NCBI RefSeq assembly: GCF_030209745.1
Contig: NZ_JARVRJ010000004.1
Coordinates: 124,001 to 188,000 of the forward strand
Length of the DNA stretch: 64,000 bases
Direction: 5' to 3'
From: Arthrobacter sp. fls2-241-R2A-200
GTDB lineage: Bacteria > Actinomycetota > Actinomycetes > Actinomycetales > Micrococcaceae
Position numbers and translations under genes: made by a program. This document shows positions 7,654-16,927 of this stretch, one piece after another. The number at the start of each line of letters is the position of its first letter. Position 1 is the stretch's first letter. The notes under the pieces were generated by a model. It saw only the letters and a program-made list of their open reading frames with translations, was not told the DNA's origin and did not search any database.

Positions 7654-8553
7654 ATGGCGAAGATGTCGTACAAGGTGCCGACGAGCCTCAACAGGTCGTT
7701 CCTCGACCACGAGATCACGCTCAGCAAGGGCGGCTGGGCGGCGAAGCCCTCCCCCATCAAGCAGCTGTTCTTCTTCGGCGGGGGCGCGCTGGCGCTGCTG
7801 TGGGCGGTGACGCAGACCTTCGTGGCGAGCTCGGGTCCGGTGTTCATCACGCTCTTCGTCATCTGGGGCCTGGCACTGATCGTCTACTTCGGCGGCATGA
7901 CCAAGACGAAGGAGCTGCGGGCGATGAACGTGCCCGCCCTGCTGGCGTACGCCCCGTCCCGGGCACGCAACGTCTTCACCCGCCGCAGCTCGGACCCGAG
8001 CGACTTCTACTCGATCGTCGGCATCGACGGCATCGAGGAGGACGGCCGGATCCACTTCTCCGACGGCGGTGAGGGGCAGGTCTACCTGGTCGTGGGCTCA
8101 GCGTCGTACCTGCTCTTCGACGAGGACCGCATCGGCATCCTGGACCGGGTCGACGCCTTCTGGCGCAAGATCGACACGAACTGCGAGTGGTCCTTCGTCA
8201 CCACGAAGGAGCCGCAGCGGATTTACCACCAGGTGGCCTCGCTCGAGCACCGCAACCACGCCCTCGAGGTCCGCGACCCTGACCTGATCGAGCTGCAGAA
8301 CGAGCAGTATGACATCCTCACGCAGCACGTCGGTGGCAAGTTCACCTCGATCCACCAGTACCTGCTGCTCAAGGGCAAGAGCGCTGACGCTCTGCGCCGG
8401 GCGCACATGGTGCTGCAGTCCGAGGTCGAGGGGTCCGCGCTGATGATCAAGGAGGCTACGGTCCTCGACCGCGAGGAGACCGAGCCCATGCTGCGGGTCT
8501 TCTACCAGGGCATCGAGGACGACCTGCACTCTCTCAAGGCCTCACTGAACTGA
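7654..8553 (+). CDS. Type IV secretion membrane protein, VirB3/PrgI position
   Basis: This 299-aa protein has two hydrophobic helices (about residues 35-56 and 61-81) and then a soluble domain of about 215 residues. The soluble part resembles the N-terminal domain found in VirB4-type proteins (a conserved beta-rich stretch followed by long helices). In Gram-positive conjugation systems a two-TM PrgI/TcpE/VirB3 protein sits directly before VirB4, as here. GGGAGAG upstream supports the start. It probably anchors the VirB4-like protein to the membrane. The family call rests on topology and position. Confidence 0.6.
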   Translation: MAKMSYKVPTSLNRSFLDHEITLSKGGWAAKPSPIKQLFFFGGGALALLWAVTQTFVASSGPVFITLFVIWGLALIVYFGGMTKTKELRAMNVPALLAYAPSRARNVFTRRSSDPSDFYSIVGIDGIEEDGRIHFSDGGEGQVYLVVGSASYLLFDEDRIGILDRVDAFWRKIDTNCEWSFVTTKEPQRIYHQVASLEHRNHALEVRDPDLIELQNEQYDILTQHVGGKFTSIHQYLLLKGKSADALRRAHMVLQSEVEGSALMIKEATVLDREETEPMLRVFYQGIEDDLHSLKASLN

Positions 8554-8594
8554 CCGGGCCGAGCTGGACGAACAAAGGAAGGACGAAGGGTGAC

Positions 8595-10880
8595 ATGGCG
8601 CTGATGACGAAGGCCCGCGCGCAGCTGGGCATTCCGGGGAAGAAGCCCCGGGGCGGGGACGCGACGGCCGTGCCGGGCGTGGATGAACTGGAGGCCGCTC
8701 TCGACGGCGATCCCGCCACGGACGGGACGGCGGAGCCGTCCGAGGTGACCGCGCCGGCGGTCGCCGCTGAGCCGGCCGAGGTGGCCGAGCCGAAGAAGAA
8801 CTGGTGGCAGCGCCGCCAGGAGATGAAGAAGCTGGAGGGGCGGTTCGACTCGTATCCGCACCTGCTGGCGCTCAAGCCTCGGGAGAAGTACGTCTTCCGC
8901 TCCGACTACTTCGAGGTCGACGGTTCCGTGGCGTGCGTGCTCGCGTTCTTCCACGACGACGCCGCGCACGACAACTTCGCCGCGTTCTGGGGCATCGACC
9001 GGATCCCGGACGGGCTCGACGAGCGCGTCACCGCGGTCGTCCTGGAGCAGGTGCGCCGGATGGACGAGAAGTGGGTGGATTCGTTCACCAAGCAGTCGGA
9101 GAAGCTCGACCGCCTTGACGCGAACGAGCAGGAGGAGACCGGCACGACCTCCTCCAAGCGCAAGGCCGCCAAGATCTCCTCCGACCTTGAGGTCACCATC
9201 GGCGAGATCCAGGACGGCGCGAGCTACCTGTCGGTGCACAACCGCCTGTTTCTCAAGGCTCCGGACCTGGAGACGCTGGACGACTCGGTCGACCGCGTCA
9301 CGCGGCTGTACATCGACCGCTTCGGCACGCTGAAGGCTGCGGCGTACGCCGGCGAGCAGCGCCAGGAACTCTCGGGCCTGTTCAAGAACAACGAGAAGAA
9401 GCGCGGCAAGGGCTTCCACTTCACCTCGACCGAGCTCGCGGGTTCGTACTCGCTGGTGACTAACGGCCTGAACGACCGGGGCGGCGAGTACGTCGGCTAC
9501 ATGGTCGGCGACGTCAACAACTCGGCCGTACTCATGGACGTGAACCGGTACGAGCACCACGTTGTCGTGGCAGACGCGACCCTGAGCGAGTACCTGGACC
9601 GCCAGCGTGTGTCGAACATGTGGTGCTCGAAGATCTCGCAGGCCTGCATGCTCGGCAACCGCTCGGTGGTCCACCTCGTGCTGGACGGGGCGGACCTGGA
9701 CAAGCTCGGCCCGAACTTCGAGCGGCTGACCTCGCGCGTGGACCTGAACCGCGGTGACGTCAACCCCTTCGAGCTGTTCGGCGACGAGGACGACGAACTG
9801 ACGGTCTTCGCCGCGCAGATGGAGAAGCTCAAGCTGATGTTTGAGCAGCTCTACGAGACCACGGACGGGGCAATCGGCTCGATCATCCGCTCCGCGCTGG
9901 AGGACACGGCGACCGACTTCTACGTCGAGCAGGGCATGTGGCGGCACAACGCCAAGGACCAGCGGCACCGCCTGCGCGTGGTCAACATCCCGCACCAGCA
10001 GGTGCCGCGGCTGCAGATGTTCGTCTCGTACCTCGACACCGCGCACAAAGCCCTGCTGAACTCAAGCAAGACCGACCCCGACCAGCTGCGCGCGTACAAC
10101 GTGCTGCGCGGCATCGCGAACACGATGCTCAGCACGAACGGCGACCTGTTCAACAACCACACGGCATCGGCCGTGGACGGGGTCCGGGATGCCCGGCGCG
10201 TGGTCTACGACTTCTCGCGGCTGATGCGCCGCGGCAAGGGCGTGGCCATGGCCCAGCTGGTCAACATCGTCGGCTTCGCCGTCGGCAAGCTCGGGCTCGG
10301 GGACACCGTGGTGATCCACGGCACCGAGCAGATTGACGACCGCGTCAAGAAGTACCTGCGCGACCAGTTCGACCACATGCACGAGCGCGGCGGCCGCGTG
10401 GTCTACAGCTACAACGACGTCGACAAGATGCTCGCGGACTCGGACTTCAACAAGTTCGACGCCGCGGACTACACGCTCTTCGGGCCGATGCGCGACCGCA
10501 CGGTGGCGGAGTACCAGAAGCAGCTGCACCAGCAGATCCCGCCGGACCTCGCCCAGCTCATCACGACCAAGGGCGAGAACCTTACCTACCTTCGCCGGGA
10601 CGTGTCGAACGTGGTCTTCCACCTCGACCTCGCGCTGGGGATCAACCCCTTCCGCGAGGCCCAGCGCAGGCAGGTTCGCCTGGAGGCCGCCAAGGCCGAC
10701 GAGGCGGCCCGGATGGACCAGCTGATGAAGGACAAGCCGGCACCCGGCGCGAAGCTCACCAGCGCCCGCCAGGGCGTCGAGTCCGAGGAGGACCGCTCTG
10801 AGGACCAGGTGGGGCGGGCCGACCGCAGGAAGGCCATGAAGAAGGCCGGGACCGCCCCGCGGAAGCTGGGCAAGTCATGA
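8595..10880 (+). CDS. VirB4-like protein with degenerate ATPase motifs
   Basis: This 761-aa protein has the overall plan of the VirB4/TrbE ATPases of conjugation. The landmarks after the P-loop are recognisable, including VVHLVLDGADLDKLG (where active members have a D-P-x-G/E-E-Y strand) and GDVNPFELFGDEDDE (the NPF motif). Where Walker A (G-x4-G-K-S/T) should be, the sequence is ADATLSEYLDRQRVS, with no Gly-Lys-Ser/Thr. Where Walker B should be, it reads TVVIHGTEQIDD in place of an I-D-E-x-Q-like strand. It is therefore probably unable to hydrolyse ATP and may be a structural component. GAAGGG precedes the start. The stop overlaps the next frame (ATGA). Confidence 0.8.
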   Translation: MALMTKARAQLGIPGKKPRGGDATAVPGVDELEAALDGDPATDGTAEPSEVTAPAVAAEPAEVAEPKKNWWQRRQEMKKLEGRFDSYPHLLALKPREKYVFRSDYFEVDGSVACVLAFFHDDAAHDNFAAFWGIDRIPDGLDERVTAVVLEQVRRMDEKWVDSFTKQSEKLDRLDANEQEETGTTSSKRKAAKISSDLEVTIGEIQDGASYLSVHNRLFLKAPDLETLDDSVDRVTRLYIDRFGTLKAAAYAGEQRQELSGLFKNNEKKRGKGFHFTSTELAGSYSLVTNGLNDRGGEYVGYMVGDVNNSAVLMDVNRYEHHVVVADATLSEYLDRQRVSNMWCSKISQACMLGNRSVVHLVLDGADLDKLGPNFERLTSRVDLNRGDVNPFELFGDEDDELTVFAAQMEKLKLMFEQLYETTDGAIGSIIRSALEDTATDFYVEQGMWRHNAKDQRHRLRVVNIPHQQVPRLQMFVSYLDTAHKALLNSSKTDPDQLRAYNVLRGIANTMLSTNGDLFNNHTASAVDGVRDARRVVYDFSRLMRRGKGVAMAQLVNIVGFAVGKLGLGDTVVIHGTEQIDDRVKKYLRDQFDHMHERGGRVVYSYNDVDKMLADSDFNKFDAADYTLFGPMRDRTVAEYQKQLHQQIPPDLAQLITTKGENLTYLRRDVSNVVFHLDLALGINPFREAQRRQVRLEAAKADEAARMDQLMKDKPAPGAKLTSARQGVESEEDRSEDQVGRADRRKAMKKAGTAPRKLGKS

Positions 10881-10915
10881 CGGCCATCACGGACACGACA
10901 GACAGGAAGGGAAAG

Positions 10916-13900
10916 ATGAACGGGACCATCACGCTCGCGGCGCGGGCCCGGGCCGCGGCGACTGCCCGGGGCGGGCTGGTGTGCGTCCTGGCTCTGTCGC
11001 TGCTCGTGGCACTGGTTGTGCCGCTGCTGATGACGGTGTTCGCGCCATCGGCGCACGCTGCCGACGACGAGGACCGCGACAATTACTCGCTGTACCAGCT
11101 GGCGTCGAATGCCTCGACGTACTTCAGTCAGGAGAACTCCCCCGAAGGCAAGGACAAGCCCGAGGATCGGATGAACGAGGACTGGCGGGCGATCACCGCC
11201 GACCCGGCGACGGGCGGCGACATGCTCGGCTACGCCGACTCCGAATTCAGCCTCTTCAACGTAGTCGGCTGGCTCTTCGCCGAGGCGACGGGCTCCACGC
11301 AGACCATCGGGTACGACACGCTGAATGCGACAGCCAGCGGCAGCGGCAAGAACGTCTACTCCGGCATGGTGGACTACGCCCACTTCGGCGCGGCCAACGC
11401 CGACCTCGGCCTGGACACGATGTCCTCGGGCATCGGTGGACAGATCCTGTCGCTCATCGGCGGCGGCGCGATCTGGCTGCTCTACGCGATGGCGCTGGCC
11501 GTGGGCACGCTGTTCTATCTCATCATCCAGCTGCTGAAGGTGCTGAACCCGTTCATGTGGTTCTACCAGGCGGTCGCAGGCGTCGCGGACTCCGGCGGCA
11601 ATACGAACAGCGCGCACCAGCAGGACCTCGCCGACGGGATGACCGGTGGCCAGGCCGGCGGCGGTGCCCTGGCGGGCCTGCAGCACTGGATCGCAAGCTG
11701 GTACGGCCTGCTGCAGTCCATCGCCTGGGAGGCGCTGGTCCCGCTCTTCATCGGATTCCTGATTATTGGCCTGGTGCTGTTCAAGAAGATGGACCGCGGC
11801 TCGGCGATCAAGAAGCTCGTCGTGCGCGTCGTCTTCATTGGCGTGGGCCTTCCGCTGATGGGTTCGATGTACACCGGCGTCCTGGACAAGTTCGATGACT
11901 CGCTGCTGGGCCAGCACGCCGGCCCGACCCGTGTGGTGCTCTCCACGTACGTGGACTTCGAGGCCTGGATGATGAACGACCGTCTCGGCGTTCCCGATGA
12001 GGCCGTTATCGCCTGGGACAACGGCCAGGCCAGCAACAACGCGATGATGTCGGTGCGCACGACGGCACTGGCGATCAACAAGCAGGCGCACGGTTCGACC
12101 TTCTGCGACATCAGCGTGGGCCCCGGTGCGACCAATGCCGAGACGGCCTGGAAGAACAGCCTGGTCGGCATGGAGGGCAGCCCGGCGGGCGACTTCAACG
12201 CCGTGGGCGAGACCTTCGGCATGCTCAACAGCTACATCTCGGGCCAGATTACATCGGCGTCGGACTTCGAGTCGGGCATCAAGAGCGCGATTACCAACCT
12301 GCCGGTCAACAGCGATGTGAAGAAGGAGTGGTTCATCGACAAGAAGTCCTACGGTGACAGCGACAACTTCGGCGGGCACGGCGAGTCGGACTACATCCCG
12401 ACCAACCACCCGGTGCTGGCGGCCGGCGGCAAGGGCCTGACCTCCTCGAACCCGGGCGGGAACACGACGAGCTTCTCGACCCAGGGCACCAAGCACGGCT
12501 GTGGGTTCTCGGTCTGGGCGGACAACGCCCCGGTCTCCTGCAACATGTCGGCGCTGTCGGCGTACAACTACCTGAACACCGGCTTCGGCCCCGACTCGAT
12601 GACGATGTACAGCTCGAACAACGTCACCAGCGGCCTGACCCGCGAGGACCACATGGCGGTCAGCCAGGTCGGCACGGGCCCGGCGAAGTTCATGTACTGG
12701 CAGAACGCCGGCGTCGTGTTGGGCAGCATGGTCCTGCTCGGCTTCTGGTACGCCATCGGCATGCTGGTGGGCGCGGTCAAGCGCACCTTCAGCCTCGTGG
12801 CCGCGGTGCCGTTCGCCACGCTGGGCGCGATCGCCGCGATCAGCAAGGTGATCGTCTACTCCGTCGCACTGATCCTCGAGGTGCTGGTGACGCTGTTCAT
12901 CTACCAGTTCGTCTCGGAGCTGCTGATCTCCATCCCGGACATCATCTCCGGACCGGTGTCGGCCTGGGTGTCCCAGGACGGCCTGTGGGGCTCAGGCATG
13001 CTCGGCGGGATCATTGTGGTCATCCTGACCCTGATCTCCTCGCTGCTGATCATCGGCATCACCTTGGCGCTCCTGCGGGTGCGCAAGGTCGTGCTGCAGG
13101 CGATGGACGAGGTGTTCACCAAGCTCGTGGACAAGTTCCTCGAGACCAACACCGCACCGAAGCCGGACAAGAGCGGCATGCTCCCCGCGCTGGCTGCGGG
13201 AGCCGGGGCCGGAGCGGGCATGGCCATGGGTAACAAGCTCGCCTCCGGCGTCGGCGGCAAGCTCGGCGGCAGCGGGGCCACGAAGCCCGGCGGCACCCCC
13301 GGTGGCAGCAAGGGCTCGTCGACCAACGCCGGCGGCCTGAACGGTGAGCAGAAGTCGCTTGCTGCCGGGAAGGGCGCGCTGGCCCTGGCCGCCGGTCCGA
13401 ACGACGGTCCGGAAGCCGGCCCCGACGGCGGCAGCCCCGCCGGCCCCGGTCCGGTTCCCGGCGGTGGTGGTGACAGCGGCGGCCGCGGCCCGTCCGCTGG
13501 TGGTCCCGAGGGTCCCGGCGACAAGGGCGGTCCTCTGCAGCTCACGGGCGGCAAGGCGGGGAGCTCCCGCTCCGACAAGGAGACTGCTCAGACCCTGAGC
13601 GGCAAGGGCGGCCTGTCGAACCTCGGCTACAGCACCGGCCAGGGTCCCTCCTCGCGGGGCGGCCAGGCCACCGGCGGCCAGACGAGCTTCGGGCTCGGCG
13701 GCGCGCAGGGTGCTCCTGGTACCGGGCAGCCGGGCCATGGCCAGGGTCAGGGCCAGAAGCGGGACGGGCTCACGGGCGGCACCGATAGCGGTGCGCACAC
13801 CAGCCGTGGCCGCAAGGCGGACGCCGGCCAGTCGGCACCGACGCAGTTCGGCACCGGACAGCAGGCGGCTCCTGCCTCCTCGGGCCAGGGCCCGCGCTTC

Positions 13901-14461
13901 ACCGCTGGCACCGTCGGGCCCGCGCAGGTGAACCCCGTCGTCGCAGCGGTCCCGGGGATTCCGGGCACCCGGGCGACGCGGGCCGCCGAAGGCCAGCAGC
14001 CGCAGGCCAACGCGGGTTCCGGCTCCCGTGCTGTGCAGGCAGGACCGGGTATCCCGCAGGCCAGCGGCAGCCAGCGCCGCAGCCCGCAGGCTCCGGTCCA
14101 GGCTCCGACCGGCCAGGGCAGTGCCCACCGGGCTCCGGTCCAGCCCCGCACCGGCGCTCCGGCGCAGGCGCAGGGCCAGTCCGGTCAGCGTCCGCAGGCC
14201 CCGGCTCCTGCTCCGGCTCCTACCCAGCCCCGTGTCGGTGGCCGGGTTACCGGAGGCGCTCAGGGCAGCCAGGGTGTCCAGCCGGCTCCACGCAGCGGAC
14301 GTCGACCGGCACCGGCGGCTCAGGCTCCGAAGGCCCCGGCCCCGGCCCCGAAGCCGTCGCAGCCGGCTCCGGCCCAGCCGCGGCGGACGGCGGATCCGGC
14401 TCCGAAGCGCACGGACGATCCCGTGTCGCGGAGGAAGCCGGCTGAGGACCCGAAGAACTGA
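10916..14461 (+). CDS. VirB6/TrbL-like polytopic channel protein with disordered tail
   Basis: This 1181-aa protein starts with a signal peptide (hydrophobic stretch ending in SAHA-ADDE). Membrane helices follow in clusters near 11450-11560, 11710-11800, 12700-12780, 12800-12970 and 12990-13090. The last 440 residues (from about 13140) are low-complexity Gly/Pro/Gln/Ala. The topology matches VirB6/TrbL proteins, which form the inner-membrane channel of type IV secretion. The ATG at 10916 has AGGAAGGG upstream and is preferred over the overlapping 10877 start. The tail may reach through the cell wall or bind partners; that is inference. Confidence 0.75.
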   Translation: MNGTITLAARARAAATARGGLVCVLALSLLVALVVPLLMTVFAPSAHAADDEDRDNYSLYQLASNASTYFSQENSPEGKDKPEDRMNEDWRAITADPATGGDMLGYADSEFSLFNVVGWLFAEATGSTQTIGYDTLNATASGSGKNVYSGMVDYAHFGAANADLGLDTMSSGIGGQILSLIGGGAIWLLYAMALAVGTLFYLIIQLLKVLNPFMWFYQAVAGVADSGGNTNSAHQQDLADGMTGGQAGGGALAGLQHWIASWYGLLQSIAWEALVPLFIGFLIIGLVLFKKMDRGSAIKKLVVRVVFIGVGLPLMGSMYTGVLDKFDDSLLGQHAGPTRVVLSTYVDFEAWMMNDRLGVPDEAVIAWDNGQASNNAMMSVRTTALAINKQAHGSTFCDISVGPGATNAETAWKNSLVGMEGSPAGDFNAVGETFGMLNSYISGQITSASDFESGIKSAITNLPVNSDVKKEWFIDKKSYGDSDNFGGHGESDYIPTNHPVLAAGGKGLTSSNPGGNTTSFSTQGTKHGCGFSVWADNAPVSCNMSALSAYNYLNTGFGPDSMTMYSSNNVTSGLTREDHMAVSQVGTGPAKFMYWQNAGVVLGSMVLLGFWYAIGMLVGAVKRTFSLVAAVPFATLGAIAAISKVIVYSVALILEVLVTLFIYQFVSELLISIPDIISGPVSAWVSQDGLWGSGMLGGIIVVILTLISSLLIIGITLALLRVRKVVLQAMDEVFTKLVDKFLETNTAPKPDKSGMLPALAAGAGAGAGMAMGNKLASGVGGKLGGSGATKPGGTPGGSKGSSTNAGGLNGEQKSLAAGKGALALAAGPNDGPEAGPDGGSPAGPGPVPGGGGDSGGRGPSAGGPEGPGDKGGPLQLTGGKAGSSRSDKETAQTLSGKGGLSNLGYSTGQGPSSRGGQATGGQTSFGLGGAQGAPGTGQPGHGQGQGQKRDGLTGGTDSGAHTSRGRKADAGQSAPTQFGTGQQAAPASSGQGPRFTAGTVGPAQVNPVVAAVPGIPGTRATRAAEGQQPQANAGSGSRAVQAGPGIPQASGSQRRSPQAPVQAPTGQGSAHRAPVQPRTGAPAQAQGQSGQRPQAPAPAPAPTQPRVGGRVTGGAQGSQGVQPAPRSGRRPAPAAQAPKAPAPAPKPSQPAPAQPRRTADPAPKRTDDPVSRRKPAEDPKN

Positions 14462-14473
14462 TCGTTGGTGATG

Positions 14474-14511
14474 AGGGCGGCGCACTCCGACAAGGGGTGC
14501 GCCGCCCTTTG
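14474..14511 (+). terminator. Terminator after the VirB6-like gene
   Basis: AGGGCGGCGCAC and GTGCGCCGCCCT pair in a near-perfect GC-rich stem and are followed by TTT. The next gene starts about 30 bp later, so some read-through is possible. Confidence 0.75.
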
Positions 14512-14538
14512 CCTGCCACGGGGGAAAGGATGGACCGG

Positions 14539-15051
14539 ATGAATCTGCGAGGCAAGGCGCGCGACGAGTTTCCGCTGGGCTGGTGGCACTCGGGGCGCTG
14601 GTGGCTCGAGGGAGCGCGCGAGCTGGCGGTGAACTGCCTGGCCGCGATGGCTGCTGTGTTATTCCTGCGCGAGGCGCTGCGGCTGGTCCGCGATCGCGAC
14701 AGCCCCGCTGATCTGGTGCGCCGGCGGGTGCCGACGGAGGGTTGGGCGGCAGGGCTCCTGCTCGGGTGCATGGCTTTGGGTAGTTCAACGGCCCTGGCGG
14801 CCGTGGCAGCACAGACGGGCTCCTCCGAACGGGGACTGGTCCAGGCGGCGGTCCTCATCGCCATCTTGTGGTGGCTGGCCAACGTGGTCGTTTCAGTAAC
14901 TGCGCTTGCGGTGCTGGCCAGGTCGCGGGTCCGGCACCGGGACACCTGGGCCGAGATCGATTTCGTCGAGACATATGCGCCAAAGTACGGACGGCCGCCG
15001 GAGACGATCGAGGAGTACCGGGCGCTGCGCCTGAAGGGCGGACGGCTGTAG
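14539..15051 (+). CDS. Small multi-pass membrane protein of the transfer block
   Basis: This protein of 170 aa has three likely membrane helices (around AVNCLAAMAAVLFL, AAGLLLGCMALGSS and LVQAAVLIAILWW onward). The C-terminus is cytosolic and ends in a short region with EIDFVETYAPKYGRPP. The start at 14539 has AAAGG 9 bp upstream; the ATG at 14530 is too close to it. I do not recognise a family. Position suggests an accessory of the secretion complex or an entry-exclusion protein. Confidence 0.55.
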   Translation: MNLRGKARDEFPLGWWHSGRWWLEGARELAVNCLAAMAAVLFLREALRLVRDRDSPADLVRRRVPTEGWAAGLLLGCMALGSSTALAAVAAQTGSSERGLVQAAVLIAILWWLANVVVSVTALAVLARSRVRHRDTWAEIDFVETYAPKYGRPPETIEEYRALRLKGGRL

Positions 15052-15085
15052 GACTCATACGGGACTGCCAGCCAGTCAGACACGA

Positions 15086-15124
15086 GAAGACCCCGTGGAC
15101 GTGATGTCCACGGGGTCTTCTTTT
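15086..15124. terminator. Strong bidirectional terminator
   Basis: A 15-bp perfect stem (GAAGACCCCGTGGAC and complement) with a GTGAT loop is followed by TTTT. It ends the rightward transfer operon and the leftward gene at 15159. Confidence 0.9.
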
Positions 15125-15158
15125 CCCGTCGGGCGGCAATCGTACTGCAGCACCGGCC

Positions 15159-15623
15159 TCAATCCCTCCGGGGGCCCTTGTCGAAGATCCGCGAGATGCG
15201 GTCGATTCCCTCGGCGCTGAAGATGTCCGAGACGGCACCGGCGGTCCCGCTGCGCGGCAGCTCCGAGCGCAGGGTGAGCTTGGCATACCCCCTGGTCGGC
15301 CGGGACTCGATGACGTAGACGATCTCGTGCGAGACGAAGGCCGAAGTGGCCGAGTCCGGCTTCTTCTGGTGGGTAAGCACCCGGAAGCCGGCCCGGGTGC
15401 CGATGTAGTCGAAGAAGCGTGTGAGTTTCTCCTCCTCGAGCTGCCGCCGCTCCCCCGCGTTGCGGCCGGAGACTTCGATCAGCTGGATGTGCGTGCAGTC
15501 GACATCGTCCGTCGGCCGGCGGATGTCGTCGAAATCCCAGGTGGCTCTTGCTGCGCGCAGCTGCTCGTCGCTGGGGTACGCCACCCGCTCCTTGTAGTAC
15601 CTGATCGGTCCGATGAGCGTCAT
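15159..15623 (-). CDS. Hypothetical soluble protein
   Basis: This 154-aa protein of unknown function begins with a consensus ribosome-binding site (AGGAGG, 7 bp upstream). It is mixed alpha/beta, without signal peptide or membrane helix. Acidic and Arg-rich patches alternate, for example ERRQLEEEKLTRFFDYIG. It lies between two terminators and forms its own unit with the lipoprotein gene upstream on the same strand. Confidence 0.6.
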   Translation of the reverse strand: MTLIGPIRYYKERVAYPSDEQLRAARATWDFDDIRRPTDDVDCTHIQLIEVSGRNAGERRQLEEEKLTRFFDYIGTRAGFRVLTHQKKPDSATSAFVSHEIVYVIESRPTRGYAKLTLRSELPRSGTAGAVSDIFSAEGIDRISRIFDKGPRRD

Positions 15624-15679
15624 GTCCGACCTCCTGCATCCTGTCTGGCGCGCGGGCGCATCCCGGGAGAGAAAAGGCA

Positions 15680-15710
15680 GAGCCCCGCGGACGCGTGGTC
15701 CACGGGGCTC
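15680..15710 (-). terminator. Terminator of the lipoprotein gene
   Basis: GAGCCCCGCGGAC and GTCCACGGGGCTC pair with one mismatch. On the minus strand the stem is followed by GCCTTTTCTC. Confidence 0.75.
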
Positions 15711-15752
15711 CGGTGCTGCAGGTCGATCGGGGCAGTCAAGGGGTCAGCCTCC

Positions 15753-16247
15753 TTAGCCGCAGTACTTGGTCTTGACGGCCTTGCCCTGCTCGCTGTCGAC
15801 GGGCACGAGCACGACGTCGTTGACGCCGTTGGAGAAGACGAACTCCATGGTCGACTTGTCCTTGCCGAAGCTGATCGAGCCGGTCTCGGTGGTGCTGCGG
15901 CCAGCCTCGGTCCAGTCCACGGAGGACTTGGACTCGTTGATCTTGCCGGTGCCGCGGACGGTGTAGGCGTCCTTGAGCTCGCCCTTCGCCGCGGCCGCCT
16001 TAGGGTCGTCGAGGACGGAGTTGATGGAGTGGCAGGCGAGGTCCTGGCGGCTCGCGGTGTCGAAGTAGGTGATCTGGTCACCGTCCACGACGACGATGTC
16101 GCCGTTCTGTCCTTCCGAGGTGGCGAAGTACCGCCCGTCCCCGCCGGAGCTGCTGCAGCCACTGAGCACGAGCGCGGCGCATGCCAGGGCTGCAGCGGTC
16201 GCGGCCAGCTTCGTCCGCGTCACGTGTGCGGTACTGGTGATGTCCAT
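15753..16247 (-). CDS. Secreted lipoprotein
   Basis: This 164-aa protein has a lipoprotein signal: basic N-region, hydrophobic Ala/Leu core and the lipobox LSGC with the acylated Cys at residue 31. A Ser/Gly linker follows. The mature part is about 130 residues and beta-rich, with two further Cys (ACHS, KYCG) that could form a disulfide. GAAGG upstream supports the start at 16247. In a conjugative block a surface lipoprotein could serve in entry exclusion or mating contact, but no family is recognised. Confidence 0.65.
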   Translation of the reverse strand: MDITSTAHVTRTKLAATAAALACAALVLSGCSSSGGDGRYFATSEGQNGDIVVVDGDQITYFDTASRQDLACHSINSVLDDPKAAAAKGELKDAYTVRGTGKINESKSSVDWTEAGRSTTETGSISFGKDKSTMEFVFSNGVNDVVLVPVDSEQGKAVKTKYCG

Positions 16248-16421
16248 GGCCTTCTCGTCCTTCTGGTCGGTCCTGTCGTCCTGGCTCTGTGTCCAGGCAA
16301 TGAGTGTTCGGAAGGTCCAGCGTCTCGGCTCCACAGTTCAGAACTGTTTCCCCGAGCCCCCGTTCCCAGGCCAAGCCCGGGAGCCGAAGCTGGACTATCC
16401 ACGCCCGCCTGGACGGACGAT

Positions 16422-16443
16422 CTGCTCAGCCGGGGCTGAGCAG
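16422..16443. terminator. Perfect hairpin, 10-bp stem
   Basis: CTGCTCAGCC and GGCTGAGCAG form a perfect inverted repeat with a two-base spacer. No T run follows, so it may be a protein-binding site rather than a terminator. It is one of the few features in the 680-bp stretch between the lipoprotein start and the gene at 16928. Confidence 0.4.
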
Positions 16444-16477
16444 GATTTCCACTCGTATACCTGTTTTCTCTACCAGT

Positions 16478-16666
16478 ATGGCAGACCACGTACCACCTGT
16501 ACCACCTTGCACATGTCAGTCAGGAGATGACAGGGACAACTCCAGACACAGAGAGCAGCACGCGGATCCCTGCGCGGAGAACACCTGCAGGACCCCGGCG
16601 TCGTGTCCGGTGTGCCACTCGGACCCGTCAGGGCCAGGGGTTACACCGCACGCGGGGAGGAGGTGA
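16478..16666 (+). CDS. Possible small Cys-rich protein (low confidence)
   Basis: This 62-aa frame encodes six Cys, including CTC near the start and a C-A-E-N-T-C and C-P-V-C cluster, which could bind zinc. GC at third positions is high, as in real genes here. It has no clear ribosome-binding site and overlapping frames are also open. The rest of the 16248-16927 interval shows no gene I can support. Confidence 0.22.
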   Translation: MADHVPPVPPCTCQSGDDRDNSRHREQHADPCAENTCRTPASCPVCHSDPSGPGVTPHAGRR

Positions 16667-16927
16667 CCGGGTGTGGAGTAGAGGTGGTGGACGGTGCAGG
16701 GGGCAGAAGCAGCTGGCATGTCCCCATTGTCGGACACTACGCCGTTTTGTGCCGAGCCGGCAGCGGACCAGGATCAGTCCGTTCCGGACGTTGTCGGAGC
16801 CCTTTTATAGCCTGGTGCCCAGGGGATCGAAAAACAGGACCAATGGTGATTCCCGGGAGCGAGGCGGCCGGCCGTAGCCGCCATCTTTGTGGGTCGCCTA
16901 TTCGAATATGTGTTCTAAGGTTGTGTT

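Noticed and set aside
8502..10046. 514-codon minus-strand open frame
   Set aside because: It is the shadow of the VirB4-like gene; low-complexity Val/Arg/Glu/His composition.
10586..12652. 688-codon minus-strand open frame
   Set aside because: It is antisense to the VirB4- and VirB6-like genes and full of Arg/His/Val from high-GC third positions. No domain is visible.
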